The notes: generated from the sequence alone by a model not told the origin. Shown: positions 1 to 9,353, numbered from the stretch's first letter. The stretch: DNA of 64,000 nt from Ignavibacteria bacterium (GCA_041649015.1 JBAZNU010000001.1:434001-498000); one strand, 5' to 3'. A program made the numbers and translations.

Positions 1-61
1 GCGCTGTTAAATTACTGAAAAAAACAGCAAATAAAGCTAGTAAAATAAGAGTTCTCTTCAT
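1..61 (-). CDS. Exported protein, N-terminus only (cut by window start)
   Basis: An ATG on the minus strand at 61-59 opens a frame that runs off the window edge. The 20 visible residues begin MKRT and continue as a hydrophobic stretch (LILLALFAVFF) ending SNLTA, a typical Sec signal peptide. It starts 35 bases downstream of the TonB-dependent receptor's stop and is probably in the same transcript. The mature protein lies outside the window, so its function cannot be assigned. Confidence 0.55.
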   Translation of the reverse strand, partial: MKRTLILLALFAVFFSNLTA

Positions 62-96
62 TTTCTTTTTATTTAGATTAATTAATGTTTTTATGA

Positions 97-2871
97 TTAA
101 AGTTTATATCCAAGTGTTAAAGCAAATCTTGTTCCTGATTCATATTTCCTTACAATCTTTTCAATTCCCGATATATCCTGTGTATATATTTTTTCCTGAT
201 TCAGTAAATCTTTTACCGTAAATTTAACTTCGAATCTTTCAAATAGTCTTTTCGATACTGAAAAGTCTATTACATCATTTCCGTCTTCATAAATATCATT
301 GAACCCGTTATTACCAACTTCAGATATTCTGCTTCCGAACTTATTGTAAAGCAGGTTTACACTCGTTCCAAGATCATAGTTATCGTAGAACAACCCAAGG
401 TTGATTGTATATGGTGATTGCCCCTGCATTCTGCGTGTCTTCTCCGTTGATACTGTCTGCAAATTCTCAAGGTTTACAGATGATTGTATTAAAGATATAT
501 TTGCATTAATAGTAAAGTCTGAAAAAACTTTGCTTATAAAGTTAAGCTTTTTTCTTACTTCCAGCTCTATTCCATAATTGTATGCACCACCTCTTGCATT
601 GTCAAATGTCTTCTCAGGATTGTTCTGACCGGGTGAATATATTTCCTCAATAGGTGAGCTGTAACTCTTATAGAATAAACTTGCGGAGAATATTTCTCCT
701 GCATTAGGGTAATATTCATAACGTACGTCATAGTTGTTTACTAAACTTCTTTGAATGTTCGGGTTACCTGAAGTTTTTAAACCGGTAATATAATCAACGT
801 ATCCAAACGGTGCTATTTCTCTCAACTCCGGTCTTGATACTGTCTGCGATGCCGAGCCCCTTATATTCATGTTTTCTGTCAGTGAATAAACTACATTCAA
901 TGATGGGAGTATATCTCTGTTTAACAGGTCTGCTTTTATCGGTTCGTTGATTCTTCCAAGTGTTGATACTTGCTGTCTGTTATATTCGTATCGCAATCCG
1001 CCGATAACTCTTAGTTTATTCATCGGTACATCAACCATAAGATATCCGGCGAAATTTTCTTCTCCCGCTGAATATTTATCTGATTCTCTTGTTAGTTCTT
1101 CATAGTTAATCCTGTCAGGACCAATATTGTTTTCTGCAAATATCTGGTCTAAAGATAGGTAAGGTATATATGTGTAGAAACCATTAAGCTTTGGAGCAAA
1201 ATTCCTTGCATCAAAGTTTCTTGATGTGCTGGCTCCATATAGACCAAACTTTAGTTTTGACTGCTGGCCCATTACTTTGACGAAAGGTAGTGAGAAATCC
1301 AGGGATGCATTCCTTAAAATGTCTTTTAATTCCATAAATAATCTGCCCCCTCCGTCTGAATCAGCAACAGAACCCATTCGTGCATTATATTCATCTTCCG
1401 TTCCTGATAATCTTTCATACGTCATTGTCTTTACGTCCGGCTCGCTCTTCTTTCCCACATTGTATGAGGCGTTCCATTTCACGCTTAGTTTGCCGAGTTT
1501 TTCTATGAAGTGGTCTCCCGAAAGTATAGATGAAAATAATTGCCTCTCTGAAAACTTTGTTTGATAAAGCCTGAAATCCTTATTGTCTTCAGATGTAAGT
1601 AACTTTGACCCCTCTAAGAAAGTTGTTATATCTTCAGAATTAATAGTGTAAGTAGTCTTTAAACCAATTTTATTGTTGCTGCCGAGTTTATAACTGAAAT
1701 TTAGTATCCCGCCGTTAAGGACAGAAAATTCGGAGTTTCTTCCGTCAAATGATTCAAGCGTCGAGAGGTCATTATTGTATAGCGATCTGCTCACATCCTG
1801 ATTTAAAAACCCTGTTCTGTATGAGTAGGCTGCATAAAACCCAAGAGGATTGTTGCCTACATCAAAATTATTGCCGACAGCTATCTGCATATTTGCGTTT
1901 AGTGGTGCTTGTCTGTTATTTTGTGCCCAGTTGTTTCTGAAGAGCTTCGAATAATCAGATAGCTGCTCTGCTGAATAAGTCGTATTAATTAATCTGTCCT
2001 CGGGAAACTGTGATGGCAGCTGTCTTCCGCCGTCATCTAACCCTGTGTTAAAGAAAAGAAACTTGTGCTGGCCGGCGTTATAGGTTAGGAAATTTTGGTT
2101 TGTGGTATTGTCGGTTAATCCCATACCCATATTGTAGTTTAAAGAAAATTGGTCGGGAAAATCTTTAGTTGAAATTTGCACAAGTCCGCCGGAGAAATTA
2201 CCCGGTTGATCGGGGGTATATGATTTTGAAACGATTATATTTTCAAGCAGATTGGAAGGAAACAGATCAAAAGAAAATGATTTCTTTTCGGTTTCCGTAC
2301 TTGGAAGCTGAACTCCGTTCAGCGTTGTTAAACTGTACCTGTCTGATGTACCCCTTACATAAACATATTTATCGTTCACTATATTAACTCCAATAATCCT
2401 TTTCAACACATCAGACGCTGCCGCATCAGGAGCTCTTTTAATCTGCTGCTCAGAAATTCCGTCCTGTACTTTATCCGAGTTCTTCTGTTCGACAAGCATT
2501 GCCTGTTCGTTAGCAAGCGTTGTGTTTGCCTCTATTACTATTTCCTCTGTCGTGAGTCCGTCAACAGTTAAAGAAATATTAAGATTAACAACATCTTTCC
2601 CTTTAACTTCAACACCTGTAATAATTTTGTCGTTATATCCTATGTAGGATACTTTAAGGCTGTAGACCCCTGCAGAAATATTTTCTATTTCATAAGTACC
2701 GTCAACCTCTGCAACTGCCCCAAGGTTGGTACCCTCTATTCTAATCGTCGCTCCTACAAGCGGCTCTGAATTTACGGCATCTGTTACTTTTCCTTTTATT
2801 GTCTGTGCAGACAACTCCGCGAAAGAAAAGACACTAAATGTTAGTAAAATTGTAATTAATACCCTTTTCAT
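97..2871 (-). CDS. TonB-dependent outer-membrane receptor with carboxypeptidase-regulatory-like N-terminal domain
   Basis: Energised outer-membrane importer; the substrate cannot be read from sequence. Residues 1-23 are a signal peptide ending LSAQ. Residues ~24-105 form a CarboxypepD_reg-like beta-sandwich (KGKVTDAVNSEPLVGATI, DGTYEIENI). Residues ~125-235 look like the plug (PDAAASDVLKRIIGVNIV, YVYVRG, GNFSGGLVQISTKDFP). The rest is alternating amphipathic strands of a 22-strand barrel ending in an aromatic/hydrophobic strand (FALTLGYKL). The 924-residue length is normal for the family. There is no SusD partner next to it, so this is not a SusC/SusD pair. It sits downstream of a porin and pstS on the same strand, but a terminator-like hairpin separates it from the porin. 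It could take up phosphate-containing compounds, but that is inference from context only. Confidence 0.88.
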   Translation of the reverse strand: MKRVLITILLTFSVFSFAELSAQTIKGKVTDAVNSEPLVGATIRIEGTNLGAVAEVDGTYEIENISAGVYSLKVSYIGYNDKIITGVEVKGKDVVNLNISLTVDGLTTEEIVIEANTTLANEQAMLVEQKNSDKVQDGISEQQIKRAPDAAASDVLKRIIGVNIVNDKYVYVRGTSDRYSLTTLNGVQLPSTETEKKSFSFDLFPSNLLENIIVSKSYTPDQPGNFSGGLVQISTKDFPDQFSLNYNMGMGLTDNTTNQNFLTYNAGQHKFLFFNTGLDDGGRQLPSQFPEDRLINTTYSAEQLSDYSKLFRNNWAQNNRQAPLNANMQIAVGNNFDVGNNPLGFYAAYSYRTGFLNQDVSRSLYNNDLSTLESFDGRNSEFSVLNGGILNFSYKLGSNNKIGLKTTYTINSEDITTFLEGSKLLTSEDNKDFRLYQTKFSERQLFSSILSGDHFIEKLGKLSVKWNASYNVGKKSEPDVKTMTYERLSGTEDEYNARMGSVADSDGGGRLFMELKDILRNASLDFSLPFVKVMGQQSKLKFGLYGASTSRNFDARNFAPKLNGFYTYIPYLSLDQIFAENNIGPDRINYEELTRESDKYSAGEENFAGYLMVDVPMNKLRVIGGLRYEYNRQQVSTLGRINEPIKADLLNRDILPSLNVVYSLTENMNIRGSASQTVSRPELREIAPFGYVDYITGLKTSGNPNIQRSLVNNYDVRYEYYPNAGEIFSASLFYKSYSSPIEEIYSPGQNNPEKTFDNARGGAYNYGIELEVRKKLNFISKVFSDFTINANISLIQSSVNLENLQTVSTEKTRRMQGQSPYTINLGLFYDNYDLGTSVNLLYNKFGSRISEVGNNGFNDIYEDGNDVIDFSVSKRLFERFEVKFTVKDLLNQEKIYTQDISGIEKIVRKYESGTRFALTLGYKL

Positions 2872-2985
2872 ATTCTTATTTAATTTATATTCTATTACAA
2901 AACTACCTTTGTAATGTTAAGGAAATATAAATTATGTTAAGAAATTGTTAAGATGTGATTAAGTAATTGTTAAATGAGTTGAACA

Positions 2986-3015
2986 AAAAGAAAAGGCAGG
3001 TGTTAATTACCTGCC
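2986..3015 (-). terminator. Intrinsic terminator of the porin gene
   Basis: A perfect 7-bp stem (GGCAGGT at 2995-3001, ACCTGCC at 3009-3015) with a 7-base loop is followed, on the minus strand, by a T-rich run (complement of the A-rich 2986-2994). It lies just past the stop of the 3043-4350 gene and before the TonB receptor, so it should separate the two transcripts. Confidence 0.7.
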
Positions 3016-3042
3016 CTTATAAAAATTTACTTTGTTTGTATC

Positions 3043-4350
3043 TTAAAAATCCAGTATTATATTGAAATAAAGTTTGCTTACGTTATTCGTTGGTGTACCG
3101 TCATACTTTACCGCAAAATCTTTCTCGAATGAATGCATCTGATAATTTAATCCGAACGTTACTATATTAACGGGCTTGTAAAACAAACCCAACATTAACA
3201 AATTTTGCTTTCCGTTATCAGCCGTAAAACCCTGCGCATTTGTTCCCGGTTTATTCGTGTTCGGGTCAAACATATCATAACGCGCAACAAGCGAAACTTT
3301 TTCTTTCAGCTCTTCTATCGGAGGATTAAACTCCAGCCATGTGGAGATGCCCCTTCCGTTTACTGTCGTATCAAGTGCTGTAGTACTTGCTACTTGATTT
3401 GATGACACACTGAACTCGCCGCCGACCTTTATAAATCCTGCCTTATCGAAATTAAACTTGAAGTTCGCCATTCCTCCAAACCTTGTCTTTGCTGTCTGTC
3501 CTTCTCCGCCTCCAAGCTTTCCTATGTAACCAAAGCCTCCAAAAGTTAAATCGCTTACTCCGTTTATTCTTGTTCTTCCCGTTTTCTTTGCTGCGTCGGT
3601 TTTCTTTGCTATTTCACCCGCAAGCGGATAAACAAAAGCACTGAACATTACATCCTTGAACCTGTTGTCAAATGAAAGATTCCTGAAACCGTTGCCGTTG
3701 TAAACTGCAACAGATACATCCGCATAATTTCTCGGAAATACTAATTTTGCAATCAACCCAAGGTCTGCTGTCGGAAAATAAGAACCAGTCGTTCTTGTCA
3801 CATCACCGCTCGTTGTGTTTACAGCCGCTGCCTGCGTCCATGTGTAGTCCGTTAAAGTCTTTACAGCGCCTCTGTAACCAAATGCTTTATCAATCTGTCC
3901 TACCCATAAATTTGGTACTAAACCCCCTGCAAATGAAAGCGCCAGCCCATCTTCAGTCTTTAAAGGTGTGTAATCTAACCAGGCAAATTTTACCTGATAT
4001 GAATACTGCGTAACACCCTTTCCGTCGGTTATTGAATAAATATCGGGTGTAAATCTTGCTTTTATCTGCGGGCTGATTGTCGCAAATACGTTTATATAAG
4101 CCCTCTCAAGATAAAAACTATTCCTGTTAGTCTCGAATTGATTCTTTGCAGGCTTGTATCCAAACGGCTGGTTTGCATCCGGCGAACTTATATCCACACT
4201 GTTAATAAACTCGGAATTACCGATGTTGTACTCCCAGCCCGTAAACAATGTACCGCCTATTTTTACTTCCGGCTTGAATCCTTCTTTGTCCTGAGACATA
4301 ATAGATGATGTTACTAAAAACATCACTGTAATTAATAATAATTTTCTCAT
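3043..4350 (-). CDS. Outer-membrane porin, phosphate-selective porin (OprO/OprP)-like
   Basis: 435 residues. A signal peptide (~1-19, ending SIMSQ) is followed by a single barrel domain. Strand patterns such as SFYLERAYINVFATISPQ, QIKARFTPDIYS, VKFAWLDYTPL and the final aromatic strand (KLYFNIILDF) fit the porin O/P-like superfamily common in this phylum. It lies about 450 bases downstream of pstS on the same strand, separated by a 65-bp tandem repeat array, which supports a phosphate link without proving it. The family call rests on overall pattern rather than a catalytic motif; another anion-selective or general porin is possible. Confidence 0.65.
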   Translation of the reverse strand: MRKLLLITVMFLVTSSIMSQDKEGFKPEVKIGGTLFTGWEYNIGNSEFINSVDISSPDANQPFGYKPAKNQFETNRNSFYLERAYINVFATISPQIKARFTPDIYSITDGKGVTQYSYQVKFAWLDYTPLKTEDGLALSFAGGLVPNLWVGQIDKAFGYRGAVKTLTDYTWTQAAAVNTTSGDVTRTTGSYFPTADLGLIAKLVFPRNYADVSVAVYNGNGFRNLSFDNRFKDVMFSAFVYPLAGEIAKKTDAAKKTGRTRINGVSDLTFGGFGYIGKLGGGEGQTAKTRFGGMANFKFNFDKAGFIKVGGEFSVSSNQVASTTALDTTVNGRGISTWLEFNPPIEELKEKVSLVARYDMFDPNTNKPGTNAQGFTADNGKQNLLMLGLFYKPVNIVTFGLNYQMHSFEKDFAVKYDGTPTNNVSKLYFNIILDF

Positions 4351-4480
4351 AGCGTTTAATTAATTTATATTTTTCCGGTCACCCTTTTTAACCGGTTTTG
4401 ATTGTAATATTAAACTAAATAATAAGTAATAAAAAACGTATCCATTATAAAATATAACACATATACTAACCCCTCTTGTC

Positions 4481-4804
4481 TGTGCGTTCTCTGTCGTAGA
4501 TTCGCCGCGGAGAACATCCCGATTCTCTTTATCGGGACTCTTAACTGTGCGCTCTTTGTCGTAGATTCGCCGCGGAGAACATCCCGATGCTCTTTATCGG
4601 GACTCTTGTCTGTGCGTTCTTTGTCGTAGATTCGCCGCGGAGAACATCCCGATGCTCTTTATCGGGACTCTTAACTGTGCGCTCTTTGTCGTAGATTCGC
4701 CGCGGAGAACATCCCGATGCTCTTTATCGGGACTCTTAACTGTGCGCTCTTTGTCGTAGATTCGCCGCGGAGAACATCCCGATTCTCTTTATCGGGACTC
4801 TTTC
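4481..4804. repeat. Five tandem copies of a 65-bp unit ending at the pstS stop codon
   Basis: Copies begin at 4481, 4546, 4611, 4676 and 4741 with an exact 65-base period and only a few substitutions. Each unit contains a 7-bp hairpin (TCCCGAT ... ATCGGGA) and the word CCGCGG. The last copy ends directly before the pstS stop codon, so every transcript leaving pstS would fold into a row of five hairpins. Related single copies without the middle segment occur near 45900 and 46238 in the opposite orientation. Confidence 0.93.
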
Positions 4805-5839
4805 TTACTGCAGCGTCTTTAACTTTTCAATTGCCTTCTTGCTTAGCGCATCGGGCAGCGGAGCGTAGCCAAGTTCCTTTGCAAACCTCTGTCCGTCTCC
4901 GAGTGCCCATTCTACAAACGTTTTTACCAACTTTCCTTTTGCAGGATTCCTGTGCTTCTCGTAAACAAGCAGATATGTGTAACTGGAAATCGGATATGCT
5001 CCTTTTCCTTTTGCGTTTATTACTGACATAGTTAGAGTCTCTGGCATCTGGTCAACTGATACTTCCGCTGCTTTTGTAACTGACTCAAGCGTTGGCGAAA
5101 TAAACTCGCCCTCAGAATTCATTATGTTTGCATACTTAAGTTTGTTCTGTAATGCATAAATAAGCTCTACGTAACCTATCGAATACTCGAGCTGTTTCAC
5201 AACTCCCGTTACTCCTTCATTACCTTTGCCGCCCTGTCCGAACTCAAACTTTGCGGTCTTTGATAATCCGATTTTTTCCTTTGCCTCAGGACTTACAGAG
5301 CTAAGGTAATCCGTAAAAATATACGTAGTACCGCTGCCGTCTGTTCTGTAAACCACGCTTATATCTTTATCGGGTAAAGAAGCTCCCTGGTTTTCTTTTA
5401 CTATCTTCGGGTCGTTCCATTTCTTAATCTTACCAAGGTAAATATCGGCAATATTCTCTCCGGTAAGGTTTAGTTTTTCAAGACATGGAACGTTGTAAGT
5501 CATTACGACCGCACCCAAAACAGTCGGTATATGATGTATCTTCGTACCGCTCTTTGTTTCTGCATTAACCTTTTCCTCCGAAGTCATTGGTGCATCTGTC
5601 GCACCGAAATCTACCGTACCTTCCGTCACCTGTTTAATACCGCCGCCGCTGCCTATCGACTGATAATTAAACTTTGCATCCTTGTTTATCTTTGAATATT
5701 CATCAAACCACTTTGAATAAAGCGGAAAAGGAAATGTCGCTCCCGCTCCGTTGATTTGAGGTGAACCGCCTTCCTCTCTATTTCCGCATGATGCAGCTAA
5801 AAAAGAGAATACTAACATTAAGATTGCAAGATATTTCAT
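4805..5839 (-). CDS. pstS: Phosphate ABC transporter substrate-binding lipoprotein PstS
   Basis: Captures phosphate in the periplasm for the Pst ABC transporter. A lipoprotein signal peptide ends in the lipobox AASC with Cys18 as the predicted lipidated residue. The mature N-terminus carries the family hallmark GAGATFPFPLYSKW. Further PstS signatures are SIGSGGG, DFGATDAPM, KWNDP, YRTDGSGTTYIF and YPISSYTYLLV. The 344-residue length is typical. pstC, pstA, pstB and phoU are not in the window, so pstS is unlinked from them or separated by the repeats. The promoter should lie in the ~1 kb gap upstream; I could not identify a Pho box. Confidence 0.93.
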   Translation of the reverse strand: MKYLAILMLVFSFLAASCGNREEGGSPQINGAGATFPFPLYSKWFDEYSKINKDAKFNYQSIGSGGGIKQVTEGTVDFGATDAPMTSEEKVNAETKSGTKIHHIPTVLGAVVMTYNVPCLEKLNLTGENIADIYLGKIKKWNDPKIVKENQGASLPDKDISVVYRTDGSGTTYIFTDYLSSVSPEAKEKIGLSKTAKFEFGQGGKGNEGVTGVVKQLEYSIGYVELIYALQNKLKYANIMNSEGEFISPTLESVTKAAEVSVDQMPETLTMSVINAKGKGAYPISSYTYLLVYEKHRNPAKGKLVKTFVEWALGDGQRFAKELGYAPLPDALSKKAIEKLKTLQ

Positions 5840-5949
5840 AATTTTATGTCTTTTAATGTTCTTAAAATATTTGCTTAAAAAGTTCTTAACAAGTTTATCA
5901 TCTGAGGTTACGAAATTGTTACGCCAATGTAAACAAATTGTAAATAAAA

Positions 5950-6066
5950 TTATATATCAGAAATATGTACCTTTAAACAAGCAGCATATTGGTCATTGTC
6001 AACATCAACAATATTGATATATAGTTTCTCTGAATAGATTAAACATTCTTCATCATTTATTACCAT
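5950..6066 (-). other. Possible 38-residue ORF or gene remnant upstream of pstS
   Basis: A minus-strand frame from ATG at 6066 to TAA at 5950 reads as an acidic, protein-like peptide (MVINDEECLIYSEKLY, then NIVDVDNDQYAACLKVHISDI). Codon choice looks coding-like. Its 5' end runs into the first unit of the 172-bp repeat array, so it may be the 3' end of a gene interrupted by repeat growth rather than an intact small gene. No family recognised. Confidence 0.25.
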
Positions 6067-6780
6067 AATCAAATCTGTTCTTTCAGAGTGCGTTCTTGTT
6101 CTTTACTCTATCGCTTTATCACCGCTCTCAAAGCTCTTTGCAATAATTTAATAGTTCTTAATTTGTGTAATTTGTGAGCCAATCTTTTCTCTTAAAGCTC
6201 TTTGCAATAAATTTAAAGCTCTCAATCAGTGGAAATCATAATTCTTCAACTCTTTCAGTGTGCGTTCTTTTTCTTTACTCTATCGCTTTATCATCGCTCT
6301 CAAAACTCTTTGCAATAATTTAATAGTTCTTAATTTGTGTAATTTGTGAGCAAATCTTTTCTCTTAAAGCTCTTTGCAATAAATATAAAGCTCTCATTCA
6401 GTGAAAATCATAATTCTTCAACTCTTTCAGTGTGCGCTCTTGCTCTTTACTCTATCGCTTTATCATCGCTCTCAAAGCTCTTTGCAATAATTTAATCGTT
6501 CTTAATTTGTGTAATTTGTGAGCCAATCTTTTCTCTTAAAGCTCTTTGCAATAAATAAAAGTTCTTAATCAGTGCAAATCATAATCAAATCTGTTCTTTC
6601 AGTGTGCGCTCTTGCTCTTTACTCTATCGCTTTATCACCGCTCTCAAAGCTCTTTGCAATAAATATAAAGCTCTCATTCAGTGAAAATCATAATTCTTCA
6701 GCTCTTTCAGTGTGCGCTCTTGCTCTTTATAAAAATCAGCCTGCCTGGCGCAGACAGGTTTGCAAATCTTTTACTCTTTC
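6060..6780. repeat. Tandem array of a 172-bp unit, four copies plus a shortened one
   Basis: The anchor word GTGCG(T/C)TCTT recurs at 6088, 6260, 6432 and 6604 (exactly 172 bases apart) and again at 6712 (108 bases, a unit with 64 bases deleted). Internal sub-words GCTCTTTGCAATAA and TCAGTG repeat within each unit, so the unit itself grew by duplication. The array occupies the intergenic space between the divergent pstS and DUF2203 genes. ORFs crossing it are repeat artefacts. The 5840-6060 flank should hold the pstS promoter, but I see no convincing motif. Confidence 0.92.
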
Positions 6781-6842
6781 TGTTTTGGCAATTAATTTGA
6801 CTTTAAACATTTATTAAATAGAGTTAATTTACAACATATAAT

Positions 6843-7229
6843 ATGAGCAAAAAATTATTCTATTCGGTTGAAGAAGCACAGGAACTTCTTATTTCCCTGA
6901 AACCAATGATTAAAAAAATGGTCGAACTGAAAAGGTTACTCGACCAAATGGGCTTTGATGTTTACAAACATCAGTATTATGGCGGTAGCGGTCCCAACGG
7001 TACAGGTAAATTCCCGAAAGAAATGGATGAATTAATCGAAATCGTTAAACACATCTCTTCTCTTAACGTTGAAATTAAAAGTCTTGATACAGGTTTAATA
7101 GATTTTCCACATATTAGAAACAACGGCGAGCAGGTGTATCTTTGCTTCATGCACGGCGAGGAACGCATTGAATTCTGGCATGGCTTGTACAGCGGATTCG
7201 CCGGTAGATTGCCTCTTAATGAAATTTAA
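6843..7229 (+). CDS. DUF2203 family protein
   Basis: 128 residues with the DUF2203 pattern: an N-terminal helix beginning FSVEEAQELL-like (here YSVEEAQELLISLKPMI), a helical middle, and the conserved C-terminal block GLIDFPHIRNNGEQVYLCF ... EFWHGLYSGFAGR. The His in EFWH and the FAGR ending are the most conserved family residues. Molecular function is unknown. The stop is 11 bases before the proline dehydrogenase start, so the two are almost certainly co-transcribed. Soluble, with no signal peptide. Confidence 0.85.
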   Translation: MSKKLFYSVEEAQELLISLKPMIKKMVELKRLLDQMGFDVYKHQYYGGSGPNGTGKFPKEMDELIEIVKHISSLNVEIKSLDTGLIDFPHIRNNGEQVYLCFMHGEERIEFWHGLYSGFAGRLPLNEI

Positions 7230-7240
7230 ACTTATACATT

Positions 7241-8137
7241 ATGAATCCAATTAATACAATTTTAGTTAAAACTCTTCCCTTGTTCCCCAAAAAGCTGGTG
7301 AGAGTCTTTGCGAATAAGTACATTGCAGGCGATAGCATTGAAGACGCAGTTAAAACCACTCAGATGCTTAATTCTAAAAACATCATGGCTACTATCGACG
7401 TCCTCGGGGAAAGCATAAAAGATAGAGATGAAGCTCGCAGGTCAAAAGACGAGTCTCTTGAAGTGCTCGATACAATAGTCAAACATAATCTTAACGGCAA
7501 TCTTTCCGTAAAGCTTACCATGCTTGCACTTGCTATGGATTATGACCTTTGCAAAAGTTTGTTTACTGAAATTCTTGATTCGGCTAAAAGCAAAAACATC
7601 TTTGTCCGTATTGATATGGAAGATTCATCCGTTACAGATATTACCATAAAGATGTACAAAGAAATGCGTGCAAAGTATGACAACGTTGGACTCGTGCTTC
7701 AGTCATACATGAGAAGAACGGAAAAAGACGTTCTCGAACTAACCGAGGAAAAATCAAACTTCAGACTTTGCAAAGGCATCTACATCGAACCCGAAGCCAT
7801 TGCCTTCAAGGGTAAACAGGAAATCAGAGACAACTTCCTGAAAGTATTAAGAATAATGCTCGAACGAAATGCCTACGTCGGTATTGCTACCCACGACGAT
7901 TTTCTGACCAAAGGCGCTGAAGATATAATTAAAGAAATGAAACTCGAAAAAGACAAATTTGAGTTTCAGGTTCTTCTTGGTGTAAGAGAAAGGCTAAGAG
8001 ATGAACTGGTCGCTAAAGGTTACAGAATGAGGTCTTACGTCCCTTTCGGCAAAAGATGGTACCAGTATTCAATAAGACGCTTTCAGGAAAATCCTAACGT
8101 CGCAGGCCAGGTCTTAAAAGCATTATTCACAAGATAA
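7241..8137 (+). CDS. Proline dehydrogenase (FAD-dependent, monofunctional)
   Basis: Oxidises L-proline to delta-1-pyrroline-5-carboxylate, first step of proline catabolism. 298 residues, matching the stand-alone PRODH TIM barrel of this size in Gram-positive and Bacteroidota-like bacteria rather than the PutA fusion. Visible barrel signatures are NLSVKLTMLALAMD, RIDMEDSS, VGLVLQSYMRRTEKD, FRLCKGIYIEP, GIATHDD and EFQVLLGVRE. The C-terminal YSIRRFQENP contains the paired arginines that bind the proline carboxylate. The partner P5C dehydrogenase is not in this window. The gene follows DUF2203 after 11 bases. Confidence 0.92.
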   Translation: MNPINTILVKTLPLFPKKLVRVFANKYIAGDSIEDAVKTTQMLNSKNIMATIDVLGESIKDRDEARRSKDESLEVLDTIVKHNLNGNLSVKLTMLALAMDYDLCKSLFTEILDSAKSKNIFVRIDMEDSSVTDITIKMYKEMRAKYDNVGLVLQSYMRRTEKDVLELTEEKSNFRLCKGIYIEPEAIAFKGKQEIRDNFLKVLRIMLERNAYVGIATHDDFLTKGAEDIIKEMKLEKDKFEFQVLLGVRERLRDELVAKGYRMRSYVPFGKRWYQYSIRRFQENPNVAGQVLKALFTR

Positions 8138-8729
8138 TATATTTACTTTTATATCATACTCCTCCATCCTGTGAATATCAGCTATTAATTTGCCTAAAAA
8201 CTTGTTTTTTTCTGTCATTCCGGCGAAAGCTGGAATCCAGCGCATTACCTATTGATCCCTATTACTCTGTGGACGTCACCTTCCCGCAAACAGCATATAT
8301 GTCAAACATTTTAGTGCTTTTGTGTTTTGGTGGTAAACTCTCATTGTATAAATTCAACGCTCCTAATCAGCGTTAATCATAAACAAATCGGTGAATATCA
8401 GTGTGCTGATTTTTTATTTCTCCTGTTCACTGTTTACAGATTACAGTTCACTGTTCTAACTCTCTTTGCAATAATTTCAACGTTCTTAATCAGTGTGCAT
8501 TTTTGCATTTCTCATTTGGTACTTTTGTGCTTTGGTGGTAAAAGCTCTTTGCAATAGATTCAACGCTCTTAATCAGTGTTCATTTTTGCATTTCTCATTT
8601 GGTGCTTTTGTGCTTTGGTGGTAAACTTTCCTTGCAATAAATTCAACGCTCTTCATCAGCGTGAATCATAAACAAATCAGTGAAAATCAGTGTGCGTTCT
8701 TGCTCATCATCGAGGCTCTCTGACGAAGA
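8138..8729. repeat. Intergenic block of degenerate dispersed repeats
   Basis: This 592-base gap between convergent genes contains no coding frame I trust. It holds a palindromic word (CATTCCGGCGAAAGCTGGAA at 8217-8236) and several degenerate copies of GCTCTTTGCAATA-AATTCAACGCTCTTAATCAGTG and of TGCTTTTGTGCTTTGGTGG (8310, 8515, 8605). These are the same words, in the same orientation, as the 6.1-6.8 kb array and the reverse complement of those at 31.7-46.6 kb. Confidence 0.7.
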
Positions 8730-9353
8730 CTACACCGCATCCTCAATTTTCATTACTTCACGTATAAGGTCATACGAAAACCCCTTCGACAAAAGATACC
8801 TGTAACACTTCTGCTTCTTGTCTGCTTCGTTCTTGCCCCTTACCTTTTTTCTGTACTTCTCGTATAACTCCTTCGCCTTGCTAAGCTCTTCCTCCGCCGT
8901 ATAGTTTTCGCTTACACTTATCTCTGAAAGCTCTTTATTTATACCCTTTTTCGCCAGTCTCATCCGTACGCTTCTTCTTCCCTCGGGTCTTAATACTTTC
9001 TTGCTTTCAACATAAAGCTTTGCATAGTTCTCGTCATTTACAAACTTAAACTCTTTCAAAAATATCATTATCTTTTCAATGGATTCCTCCGAAAGTTTAA
9101 AGCCCTTCAACTTGTCGTGTACTTCTTTCTCCGTCCTCTGCTTGTAGTTTAAAAACCTTATAGCTGCTTTCTTCCCGAAATTAATCTCATCGTAACTCTT
9201 TAATTCTCTCACCTTTTCCTCTGTAAGGTTATCTTTTACGCGGAGTCCGAAATCATATATTGTTTCTTTATAAAGACCAAAGGCAAACTCCCCATCCAGA
9301 AAGATGTTGAACCTGCCTTTTTTCTTCTGCTCTTCTATCGAAGTTATTATCAA
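8730..9353 (-). CDS. recX: RecX-family regulator of RecA
   Basis: RecX binds RecA filaments and limits their growth and activity. 207 residues with the three-helix repeats typical of the family: RFLNYKQRTEKEVHDKL, FVNDENYAKLYVESKK, GRRSVRMRLAKKGI, then KCYRYLLSKGFSYDLIREVM. The N-terminal beta extension (RFNIFLDGEFAFGLYKE) is also usual. It lies 46 bases downstream of recA on the same strand, the classic recA-recX arrangement that couples expression of the recombinase to its inhibitor. Confidence 0.9.
   Translation of the reverse strand: MIITSIEEQKKKGRFNIFLDGEFAFGLYKETIYDFGLRVKDNLTEEKVRELKSYDEINFGKKAAIRFLNYKQRTEKEVHDKLKGFKLSEESIEKIMIFLKEFKFVNDENYAKLYVESKKVLRPEGRRSVRMRLAKKGINKELSEISVSENYTAEEELSKAKELYEKYRKKVRGKNEADKKQKCYRYLLSKGFSYDLIREVMKIEDAV

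Noticed and set aside
97..2871. SusC-type glycan receptor
   Set aside because: No SusD gene adjacent and the N-terminal region lacks the typical SusC extension; kept as a general TonB-dependent receptor.
6572..6817. 81-codon plus-strand ORF
   Set aside because: Made entirely of the 172-bp repeat words; the peptide repeats accordingly and has no family features.
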